64,000 nt of DNA. Origin: an uncultured beta proteobacterium (lineage in GTDB: Bacteria > Pseudomonadota > Gammaproteobacteria > Burkholderiales > Burkholderiaceae_E). Shown piece after piece: positions 44,869-52,694 of this stretch. Made by a program: the position numbers and the translations under genes. Location: the NCBI GenBank assembly GCA_903934295.1, contig CAIZNI010000071.1, positions 124,001-188,000 of the forward strand. Direction: 5' to 3'. The notes under the pieces are model-generated. The model did no database searches, was not told where the DNA came from, and saw only the letters and a program-made list of their open reading frames with translations. Position 1 is the first letter of the stretch, and each line of letters starts with the position of its first letter.

Positions 44869-45624
44869 TCACCCATCGTTACCCACCCCATGCCCCCGCA
44901 TGAACGACCGGATCTGCCGCATCACCACCGCAATCCGCTCCGCCGGTTCCTTCCAGGGATACATGCTGACCTCCGACTGCGGCGCCAGCATCACCGTCTC
45001 CATCGCCACCGCGTAGGGGTGCGCCGGGATGTCGTCGGGCAGCACCAGCACCGGCGTCTGGCAGCCGCGAACGAAGTCGCGGCTCACGGTGAAGACGAAG
45101 TCGTCGTTGGCGCGATACATCGTCGCGAGGAAGCGTTCGATCATCGCCGGCGTGACCTCGGGGCGGCGCGCGGTGAACGCCGGTCCCCAGCCCTTCAGGT
45201 TGGCCTGGTAGAAGAAGTCGCGCAGTTCGGGGCGCGAGCCGCTGGGCTGCACGATCACCGCCGCCGGGATGCGCTCGGGGGCGCGCTTGAGCAGGTTCCA
45301 GGTCATCGGGCCGCCGATGCAAAAGCCCATGACCATGAACTGCCGGATGCCCAGGTGGTCCATCAGGCCGAGCTGGTCGTCGGCGAAGGCGTCCCAGGGG
45401 CGGTCGATCTCCAGGGGGCCCGACGACTGTCCGCCGTTGGCATTGCGCAGGTCGCTGGTGATGCAGCGGTACTCCCCGCTGAACGCCGCCATCGGATCGA
45501 ACGGGCCGTTTCGCAGGAACGACATGTCCGAGTTCAGCCCGCCGCCCGGGATGATCAGCAGCGGGAAGCCGGTGCCGCGCTCCTCGTAGTGGATGCGAAC
45601 GTCGCCGCGGTCGTAAAAGGGCAT
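44869..45624 (-). CDS. Alpha/beta hydrolase with a Cys nucleophile elbow
   Basis: 251 residues, alpha/beta hydrolase fold. PLLIIPGGGLNSD is the oxyanion loop and SDLRNANGGQSSGPLE follows as in esterases of the family. The nucleophile elbow reads GFCIGG with Cys102 in place of Ser, as in dienelactone hydrolases. A later VLPDDIPAHP supplies candidate Asp/His. The ATG at 45624 is chosen for family length; the frame extends to 45786 without support. It stands alone, convergent with the RTX gene. Confidence 0.82.
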   Translation of the reverse strand: MPFYDRGDVRIHYEERGTGFPLLIIPGGGLNSDMSFLRNGPFDPMAAFSGEYRCITSDLRNANGGQSSGPLEIDRPWDAFADDQLGLMDHLGIRQFMVMGFCIGGPMTWNLLKRAPERIPAAVIVQPSGSRPELRDFFYQANLKGWGPAFTARRPEVTPAMIERFLATMYRANDDFVFTVSRDFVRGCQTPVLVLPDDIPAHPYAVAMETVMLAPQSEVSMYPWKEPAERIAVVMRQIRSFMRGHGVGNDG

Positions 45625-45770
45625 GGCACAGCCTCCAGTGGGGGTCGGTCGGATTGCGTGTTCGATGCTAACGCGTCGCGAGCGTGGCTGCCGGAGAGTG
45701 TCGCGACGGTTGCCGCGCTGGACGGCATGGCCCCGTGCGAGTGCTGATCTGTCTTGGGCCAGAGTCCGGA

Positions 45771-45800
45771 TGTCCATCTTTGACATTTATTGACATAATG
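45771..45800 (+). promoter_or_regulatory. Candidate promoter/operator of the parD gene
   Basis: A -10-like CATAAT (45794-45799) lies 17 bp after a weak -35 TGTCCA (45771-45776). Two direct TGACA copies exactly 10 bp apart (45781 and 45791) overlap the spacer, one helical turn as expected for a ribbon-helix-helix repressor. The stretch is AT-rich against the genome. Confidence 0.5.
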
Positions 45801-45831
45801 AAGTCTGTCTTGAATCGAAAGATGGCAGCCC

Positions 45832-46098
45832 ATGGGAATGAACGTCAATCTGACACCGCAGCTGGAGGAACTCGTCCGCGCGAAGGTGGCCTCCGGCCTT
45901 TACACGTCAGCAAGCGAGGTCGTGCGTGAGGCGCTACGCCTGATGGACGAGCAGGACCGGCTCCGGGAGGCAAAGCTCGATCAGTTGCGCAACGATGTCC
46001 GCCGAGGGTTGGCTAGCGGTCTGAGCGAGTCGTGGGATCCCGAAGCGGTCAAGCGCCAAGCGCGCGCGCGACGAACGGCCAGACCAGCGGCCGCATGA
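45832..46098 (+). CDS. parD: ParD-family antitoxin
   Basis: 88 residues. The N-terminal ribbon-helix-helix MNVNLTPQLEELVRAKVASGLYTSASEVVREALRLM is divided by the turn GLYTSASE typical of ParD; the basic C-terminal half (LSESWDPEAVKRQARARR) is the toxin-wrapping arm. It would bind its own promoter and neutralise ParE. Its TGA overlaps the next reading frame (ATGAATG), where a shortened parE follows. Two ATGs (45832, 45838) are possible starts. Confidence 0.88.
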   Translation: MGMNVNLTPQLEELVRAKVASGLYTSASEVVREALRLMDEQDRLREAKLDQLRNDVRRGLASGLSESWDPEAVKRQARARRTARPAAA

Positions 46099-46266
46099 AT
46101 GCTGCGGGTAACGCGTCGCCCGCTTGCGGACACCGATATCCTCGAGATCTGGGATTTCATCGCAGACGGGACAGTGTTCTACGTGCCGCTTGACGGCGGG
46201 ATCGATGTCGTCCGAGTACTGAACGGTGCGCGAGACATCGACGCGGTGTTCAGTCCGGAGCCGTAA
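46099..46266 (+). pseudogene. parE: Internally deleted ParE toxin remnant
   Basis: An ATG at 46099 opens 55 codons to a TAA at 46264. The N-terminal part (MLRVTRRPLADTDILEIWDF) and C-terminal part (TVFYVPLDGGIDVVRVLNGA, then RDIDAVFSPEP) are clear ParE segments, but they are joined directly after IADG: the middle of about 35-40 residues of a normal ParE of about 95 is missing, without a frameshift. The product probably cannot act as a gyrase poison. It keeps the native overlap with parD and its native stop, so the lesion looks like one clean deletion. Confidence 0.8.
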
Positions 46267-46446
46267 GCGCCAGCGATGTCCTCGCAGGGTAACTCTGGGG
46301 GTAACCGGTGGAGCGAAATGGGCGTCGGGTCGGACTCCGGTTCGATGCGTGTACACAACCGTGCACCTTCGATCACGCCGCGCGATTCTTGCGCCCGCAC
46401 TTCCTCGGTGCACGAACGCCCGCCGTATCCGGGTACGCCTCTTGCT

Positions 46447-46459
46447 TTGTCCTGGACAA
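46447..46459. promoter_or_regulatory. 13-bp palindrome upstream of the TRAP binding-protein gene
   Basis: TTGTCCTGGACAA is a perfect palindrome (TTGT-N5-ACAA) 21 bp before the ATG. The form resembles FadR-subfamily GntR operators. No regulator gene is adjacent. Confidence 0.45.
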
Positions 46460-46480
46460 CCATTTGCCCAGGAGGCTCTG

Positions 46481-47563
<1,083 letters not shown>

Positions 47564-47581
47564 GCGCGACAGGCGGCACGC

Positions 47582-47602
47582 GCCCCGAGGCGGTCTCGGG
47601 GC
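47582..47602 (+). terminator. Hairpin after the TRAP binding-protein gene
   Basis: GCCCCGAG and CTCGGGGC form a perfect 8-bp stem with a 5-base loop 18 bp after the stop codon and before the guaC promoter region. No T-run. It likely ends the dctP-like transcript. Confidence 0.55.
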
Positions 47603-47680
47603 ACTGTGTGCACGGGGGACGGGGATAGAATCCGGAGGCGGGCGTGCCTTGCCCGCGCCAACCGTCTCGCGGAGTCTGTG

Positions 47681-48658
47681 GTGGAAATCTTCGATTACGA
47701 CAACATCCTGCTGTTGCCGCGGCAGTGCCGCGTCGAAAGCCGGTCCGAGTGCGACACGCAAGTCGAGTTCGGACCCCGGCGCTTCCGGATTCCGGTGGTG
47801 CCCGCCAACATGAAGACGGTGATCGATGAGCCCATTTGTGAATGGCTCGCCGACCACGGGTACTTCTATGTGATGCACCGCTTCGATGTCGACAACGTGG
47901 CGTTCGCGCAGCGCATGCGCGCGCGCGGCAGCTATGCGTCGATCTCGCTCGGGGTGAAGCAGGCCGACTACGAGGTGGTCGACGCGCTGGTGAGCCTGGG
48001 GCTGGTTCCCGAGTACATCACCATCGACATTGCTCACGGCCATGCCGACAGCGTCCGGAAGATGATCGCCTGCCTGAAGGCGAAGCTGCCCGGGGCGTTC
48101 GTGATCGCCGGCAATGTGGCCACGCCCGAGGCGGTGATCGACCTCGAGAACTGGGGCGCCGATGCCACCAAGGTGGGCGTCGGCCCGGGCAAGGTGTGCA
48201 TCACCCGGATGAAGACCGGATTCGGTACCGGCGGCTGGCAGTTGTCGGCGCTGAAATGGTGCGCGCGGGTGGCGACGAAGCCGATCATCGCCGACGGCGG
48301 GATCCGTGAGCACGGCGACATCGCCAAGAGCATCCGCTTCGGCGCGACCGTGGTCATGATCGGCTCACTGCTCGCCGGTCACGAGGAGTCGCCGGGCCAG
48401 ACGGTGGAGGTTGATGGCCGCCTGTACAAGGAGTACTTCGGCTCGGCGTCCGACTTCAACAAGGGCGAGTACAAGCATGTCGAGGGCAAGCGCATCCTCG
48501 AGCCGATCAAGGGCCGGCTCGCCGACACGCTGACCGAGATGGAGCAGGACCTGCAAAGCTCGATCAGCTATGCCGGCGGCACCAAGCTGATGGATGTGCG
48601 CCGGACCAATTACGTGATCCTGGGCGGTGACAACGCGGGCGAGCACCTGCTGATGTGA
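47681..48658 (+). CDS. guaC: GMP reductase, Bacillus (GuaC2) type
   Basis: 325 residues, IMP dehydrogenase/GMP reductase fold without CBS domains. [59 protein letters not shown] with the catalytic Cys, and [20 protein letters not shown] all match the GuaC2 group of Firmicutes more than E. coli GuaC. It converts GMP to IMP with NADPH. The start is a GTG at 47681, six bases after GGAG; a -10-like TAGAAT lies at 47626-47631. Confidence 0.92.
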   Translation: MEIFDYDNILLLPRQCRVESRSECDTQVEFGPRRFRIPVVPANMKTVIDEPICEWLADHGYFYVMHRFDVDNVAFAQRMRARGSYASISLGVKQADYEVVDALVSLGLVPEYITIDIAHGHADSVRKMIACLKAKLPGAFVIAGNVATPEAVIDLENWGADATKVGVGPGKVCITRMKTGFGTGGWQLSALKWCARVATKPIIADGGIREHGDIAKSIRFGATVVMIGSLLAGHEESPGQTVEVDGRLYKEYFGSASDFNKGEYKHVEGKRILEPIKGRLADTLTEMEQDLQSSISYAGGTKLMDVRRTNYVILGGDNAGEHLLM

Positions 48659-48675
48659 TCGGCCGGCGCGCGCGC

Positions 48676-49533
48676 CTATTTCAGCCGGCGCGCGCGGTGG
48701 CGCTCGCCGGTTGATCCGCGGTTGATGCCGACCAGCTGACGGGCCCCGGGGTTGCCGCCGATCCGGTCGTCGAGTCGCGCGCCGCCGGCGAGCAGGCCGC
48801 CATCGACGACGATGTTTTCCCCGGTCATGAAGGCCGCGCCCGCGCCGGCGAGAAATTCCATCACGCTGGCGATGTGGTCGGGTTCGCCGGCGTCCGGCCA
48901 GGGCTGCAGGTCGGCCATCGCGGCCGCGACGTCGTGTCCGCCGGACTCCGACAGCGGCGTGCGGATGACGCCGGGCGAGACGCTGTTGACGCGGATGCGC
49001 AGCGGCGCCAGTTCCAGCGCGGTGGCCCGGGTCAGGTTGATGACGGCCGCCTTCGCCGCCGAGTAGGCTTGCGGGCCGCTGCCCCCGGCCAGGCCGGCGA
49101 TCGACGCGGTGTTGATGATCGAGCCGCCCCGGCCCTGCGCCTTCAGGGCGCGCACGCCGTGCTTGGTGCCCAGGAAAACGCCGCGCACCAGCACCGAGAA
49201 GGTCGTGTCCCAGTCGTCGACCTCGATGTCGGTGATCGGGCCGAACGCGCCGCCGATGCCCGCGTTGTTGATCACGCAGTCGAGCCGTCCGACCCGCTCC
49301 ATCGCGAAGGCGACCGCGGCGGCGACATCGGCCTCGACGCTGACGTCGACGCGCAGGAAGTGAACCTGTTCGCCGTCCTGGCACAGCGCGGTCCAGCCGG
49401 GCAGCTGCGCGAGGCCGGCCGCCTCGTTGTAGTCGGTGGCGACCACGCTCCAGCCGGCGCGCAGGAAGCGTGAGCAGGCAGCCAGGCCGATGCCGCTGGC
49501 GGCGCCGGTGATGAGGACGCAGCGTTGTGACAT
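48676..49533 (-). CDS. Short-chain dehydrogenase/reductase
   Basis: 285 residues, classical SDR. VLITGAASGIGLAA is the nucleotide loop, DCVINNAGIGGAFG the NNAG motif, SIINTASIAGLAGG gives the Ser and AYSAAKAAVINL the Tyr-x3-Lys; PGVIRTPL follows. The C-terminus is about 30 residues longer than usual and Arg-rich (GERHRARRLK). It converges on guaC with 17 bp between them and is downstream of the TetR gene on the same strand. Substrate unknown. Confidence 0.87.
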   Translation of the reverse strand: MSQRCVLITGAASGIGLAACSRFLRAGWSVVATDYNEAAGLAQLPGWTALCQDGEQVHFLRVDVSVEADVAAAVAFAMERVGRLDCVINNAGIGGAFGPITDIEVDDWDTTFSVLVRGVFLGTKHGVRALKAQGRGGSIINTASIAGLAGGSGPQAYSAAKAAVINLTRATALELAPLRIRVNSVSPGVIRTPLSESGGHDVAAAMADLQPWPDAGEPDHIASVMEFLAGAGAAFMTGENIVVDGGLLAGGARLDDRIGGNPGARQLVGINRGSTGERHRARRLK

Positions 49534-49615
49534 GGGTGTCGTCTCCAGGAGGGAAAGGGGTTCTGGTTGGTGCGGCCTTGGGTCGGTGGCCGAAGCCGGC
49601 GGACCGGCGCGGATT

Positions 49616-50254
49616 CTACCGCCGGGCGCCAACAGGTCGGTCTGGGTCGTCGGCACCGAGGATGCGCGCCGCGAAGCGTTCGGTGGCCTCGCGCACGAAC
49701 GCCTGCCTGGCCTGCGGTCCGGGCAACTGCTGACCCAGCGGGCCGTCGAGCATCAACATGGCCAGGCCATGGACCTGCGCCCAGTGCATCGCGGCGAGTC
49801 CGGCGTCGTCGGGCCCGCCGTGCACCAGGCGCACCTGGCGCTGCAGTTCGCCGTAGGCGCGTTCGCCGGCTGCCAGCGCCCGCGGAAACCGGGCCGGGTC
49901 GCACACGTCCGGCCGGAACATGATGCGAAACACCCCCGGATGGTCGAGCGCGAAGCCGACGTAGGCGATGCCGGAGGCGATCAGGATCTGGCGCGCCGGG
50001 CCCGGGTGGTCATTGGCCGCGGCGAGGCGCCGCGCGAGTTCGTCGAAGCCATCGGTCACCAACTCGGCCAGGATGCTCTCGCGGTCGGCGAAGTGGTGGT
50101 AGGGCGCCTGGTGCGTCACGCCCGCGCGGCGCGCGACCTCGCGCAGGCTGAGCGCCGCACTGCCTTGTTCGTCGAGCAGCGCGCGCGCCGTGTCCAGGAT
50201 GCGCCGGCGCAGGTCGCCGGACTCGGCGGGGGGCTCTTTGCGGGTGGGGGCCAT
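49616..50254 (-). CDS. TetR-family transcriptional repressor
   Basis: 212 residues. The N-terminal helix-turn-helix is LRRRILDTARALLDEQ, SLREVARRAGVTHQAPYHHF, the TetR signature. The C-terminal ligand domain contains FALDHPGVFRIMFRP, typical of the WHG/TetR_C_33 type. It is divergent from the ABA4-like pair across a region holding two perfect operator copies, so it most likely represses itself and that pair. The SDR downstream on the same strand may also belong to its unit. Confidence 0.9.
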   Translation of the reverse strand: MAPTRKEPPAESGDLRRRILDTARALLDEQGSAALSLREVARRAGVTHQAPYHHFADRESILAELVTDGFDELARRLAAANDHPGPARQILIASGIAYVGFALDHPGVFRIMFRPDVCDPARFPRALAAGERAYGELQRQVRLVHGGPDDAGLAAMHWAQVHGLAMLMLDGPLGQQLPGPQARQAFVREATERFAARILGADDPDRPVGARR

Positions 50255-50349
50255 GGCGTTTTCCGGTGGGCGACAGGGAGCGATCGGAATGGCGGGCAAG
50301 CCGGTGCAAACAAGGCGGTACAGGCAAGGCGGAACAGACAAGCGGACTG

Positions 50350-50406
50350 TACTTGACAGTGTCTAGTCACCATCGTAGCATTCGCTTCACTAGACACTGT
50401 CAAGTA
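50350..50406. promoter_or_regulatory. Divergent promoter with two TetR operators (perfect 18-bp inverted repeat)
   Basis: TACTTGACAGTGTCTAGT (50350-50367) is repeated inverted at 50389-50406 with a 21-base spacer. Each arm itself holds the palindrome GACAGTGTC and a consensus -35, TTGACA. On the plus strand TTGACA (50353) is followed after 17 bp by TAGCAT, a good -10. The mirrored TTGACA faces the TetR gene. Binding would block both promoters. Confidence 0.8.
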
Positions 50407-50435
50407 AACTCGAAAGCCCACCGAAAGGACGCTTC

Positions 50436-50879
50436 ATGCTCGATCCCGATCTTGTGTTCCGACTGGCCAACACCGCCGCACTGCTCGGCTGGGTCGCGCT
50501 GCTGCTGTCCCCGGCCCGCGTGCGCTGGGCCGCCACCGTGCGACGCGTGACCGGTTTCGGCCTGCCGGTGGCGCTGTCGCTGCTCTATGTCGCGATGCTG
50601 GCGGTTCACTGGCGCGGGCAGGGCGGCTTCGGCTCGGTCGCCGAGGTTCGCGCGCTGTTCGAGGTGCCCGGCGCGCTGGTGGCTGGCTGGATTCACTACC
50701 TGGCCTTCGACCTCTTCGTCGGCACCTGGATCGCGAAAAGCGCCAGCGAGCGCGGCTGGTCGCACGCGCTCCTGGTGCCGGTGCTGCTCCTTACCTTCCT
50801 GTTCGGCCCGGCTGGTCTGCTGGCCTTTGCCCTGTTGCGCGCGGCCCGGCCGGCCGAGCGCGTGGAGATTTCCGCATGA
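50436..50879 (+). CDS. ABA4-like (DUF4281) membrane protein
   Basis: 147 residues with four predicted membrane helices. VFRLANTAALLGWVALLL, VPGALVAGWIHYLAFDLFVG with the conserved His-Tyr and Asp, and TFLFGPAGLLAF match the ABA4-like family, named after the plant protein needed for neoxanthin formation; bacterial members have no assigned role. The ATG follows a GAAAGGA site and lies just after the TetR operators. Its stop overlaps the next start (ATGA). Confidence 0.85.
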   Translation: MLDPDLVFRLANTAALLGWVALLLSPARVRWAATVRRVTGFGLPVALSLLYVAMLAVHWRGQGGFGSVAEVRALFEVPGALVAGWIHYLAFDLFVGTWIAKSASERGWSHALLVPVLLLTFLFGPAGLLAFALLRAARPAERVEISA

Positions 50880-51718
50880 CTGCCCGCGTCCTTTCCGCCC
50901 CGTCCCGCCGCGCACCCGGTGGTCTGTCCGGCCTTCCGGGTCGTGTCTGGGGCGAGTTGCTGCACCGCCAGCGCACGCTCACCCTGTTCGCCGTTGCCAT
51001 GCTGCTCGCGATGCTGCCCGCACTGGTGGCGCTGGGCCTGGACGACCGCCTGCTGCGCGGCGTGAGCGTCTGGGTCAAGCCGCTGAAGTTCATGTCGTCG
51101 GTGGCGCTGTTCGCCCTGAGTACCGCGTGGTTCGTGGGGCTGCTGCCGCAGGCCCGCCGCGGCAGCCGCGCGGTGCGCACCGTGGTCGGCATCATCGTGG
51201 GCTGCGGCACCGTCGAGGTGGCCTACATCGCCCTGCAGGCCGCGCTGGGTCAGGCCTCGCACTACAGCCGCGTCGATCTTCTGCATGTGATCGCCTACCA
51301 GATCATGGGCGCGGGGGCGTTGGCCATGATGGCGACCCAGTTGGTGCTGGCGCGCGAGATTGCTCGGCATTCGGCGCCGGAGGTCGCGCCGGTCTGGCGC
51401 GATGCGGTGGTGCTGGGCCTGGTGATGACCTTCGTGCTGGGGGTCGGCGCGGCCGCCCCGTTGTCCGCCGTGCAGCCACCTTCCGGCGCGGGTCTGCCGT
51501 TCCTCGGCTGGCACCTGGGCGGTGGCGACCTGCGACCGGCGCACTTCATCGGTTCGCACGCGCAGCAGTTCGTGCCGCTGGCCGGCTGGCTGATCGCGCG
51601 CCGCTGGCCGCGGCACGGGCGCGCGCTGCTGGCGATTGCTGCGCTCGCCTTGACCGTGCTGTGGCTGGCGGCGATGTGGCGGGGATTGCAGGGGGCGGTG
51701 TTCTTGCCGCCGGGTTGA
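50876..51718 (+). CDS. Polytopic membrane protein of unknown function paired with the ABA4-like gene
   Basis: 280 residues with about seven membrane helices. VSVWVKPLKFMSSVALFALSTAW and DLLHVIAYQIMGAGALAMM are notable conserved-looking segments, and HFIGSHAQQFVPLAGWL contains two His in a helix. I recognise no family with a function. It is translationally coupled to the ABA4-like gene and should be controlled by the same TetR operators. The N-terminus is cytoplasmic and basic. Confidence 0.75.
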   Translation: MTARVLSAPSRRAPGGLSGLPGRVWGELLHRQRTLTLFAVAMLLAMLPALVALGLDDRLLRGVSVWVKPLKFMSSVALFALSTAWFVGLLPQARRGSRAVRTVVGIIVGCGTVEVAYIALQAALGQASHYSRVDLLHVIAYQIMGAGALAMMATQLVLAREIARHSAPEVAPVWRDAVVLGLVMTFVLGVGAAAPLSAVQPPSGAGLPFLGWHLGGGDLRPAHFIGSHAQQFVPLAGWLIARRWPRHGRALLAIAALALTVLWLAAMWRGLQGAVFLPPG

Positions 51719-51799
51719 GGGTGAGGCCTGTCCGGCTACGGCCCCCGGCTGCTCGCACGCGTGTCATCGGCGATGGTTCGAGCGCCAATGGCCACTGGG

Positions 51800-52276
51800 T
51801 CATGCATGGGGTGGCACGGCCGGGGGCAGGCCGCTCAAGAATGCTTCGGGGGTCATGATCGGACAGCGCCCCACGCGGGCCAGCGTCAGCAGATCGGCAT
51901 CGCCGGTGACCAGGGCGTCGGCCCGGCCCGCGGCTGCCAGGTGCAGAAACGGCAGGTCGAACGGATCCCGGCAGACCGGAACGGACGGTGGTGGCTCAGG
52001 AATGCGAACGACCTCGGCATAGGGCAGGTAGTCGGCCAGCAACTCCTGCTGCTCTTGCGCCTCGAGACGGAACTTCGGATAGGACAGGACACGCACGAGT
52101 TCCCGCGCGGTGGCGGTGCTGACCAGCGGCAGGAATCGGCTGCCCTGCCAGGCGGCCCGCAGGCGCGCGGTGGTGCCCTTGCCGAAGACCAGCGCCGAGA
52201 GCACGACGTTGGTGTCGAGCACGACGCGGGTGGGGCTTGGGTCGGCCGATGGTGCGCCACGCCGGCGGGTACTCAT
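51800..52276 (-). CDS. PIN-domain toxin of a type II toxin-antitoxin system
   Basis: 158 residues. The acidic active-site residues are visible: VVLDTNVVLSAL (Asp), TARELVRVL (Glu), CRDPFDLPFLHLA (Asp), and DALVTGDADLL (Asp). It belongs to the COG1569-type PIN group of putative RNases. The start at 52276 overlaps the antitoxin stop (ATGA), the usual toxin-antitoxin order with antitoxin first. The open frame continues to 52354 inside the antitoxin gene and is not used. All catalytic acids are kept, so this pair looks intact. Confidence 0.87.
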   Translation of the reverse strand: MSTRRRGAPSADPSPTRVVLDTNVVLSALVFGKGTTARLRAAWQGSRFLPLVSTATARELVRVLSYPKFRLEAQEQQELLADYLPYAEVVRIPEPPPSVPVCRDPFDLPFLHLAAAGRADALVTGDADLLTLARVGRCPIMTPEAFLSGLPPAVPPHA

Positions 52277-52557
52277 GCTTTGCGCTGCACCTTGGCGCGG
52301 GGTTTGTGTGCGGCCTTGGCTGGTGTCTTCGGGCTCGATGATGCGCGTGCCCAACCCACGGCATCGCCGATGTCGGCCTCGGTCAGGTTCAGCTCAGCCA
52401 GCTTTGCCCGCACCGCGTCGCCGCGCTGGATGCGCACCGGCGTCAACACGATCTGCCCGTCGCGCGTCTGCACGTCGAAATACTCCGCCGGCCCGACAGC
52501 CTGCGTCACGCTCTTGGGCAGCGTGAGCTGGTTCTTTGAGGTGATCTTGGCAAGCAT
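52273..52557 (-). CDS. AbrB/MazE-family antitoxin
   Basis: 94 residues. The N-terminal swapped-hairpin DNA-binding domain is AKITSKNQLTLPKSVTQAV, followed by DGQIVLTPVRIQ. The C-terminal half is an acidic helix and a Lys/Ala-rich tail (AKAAHKPRAKVQRKA) that would wrap the PIN toxin. It is first in the pair and preceded by a perfect inverted repeat, consistent with autorepression. Confidence 0.88.
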   Translation of the reverse strand: MLAKITSKNQLTLPKSVTQAVGPAEYFDVQTRDGQIVLTPVRIQRGDAVRAKLAELNLTEADIGDAVGWARASSSPKTPAKAAHKPRAKVQRKA

Positions 52558-52573
52558 GGTGGCCTCATTGCGG

Positions 52574-52594
52574 AAAGTAAGGATTCATTACTTT
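52574..52594. promoter_or_regulatory. Candidate operator of the PIN/AbrB pair
   Basis: AAAGTAA and TTACTTT form a perfect 7-bp inverted repeat with a 7-base spacer, 16 bp before the antitoxin ATG. AT-rich against the genome. Position fits autorepression by an AbrB-type antitoxin. Confidence 0.6.
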
Positions 52595-52694
52595 AGCAGG
52601 ATCGCCATCAGCCGATTCGGCGCCACGGTGCCAGGTGTGTGCTACCCAGCCAGCCACCCCATTCGGGTGGAGCCGGGTGAGGTGCCGCGAATCG

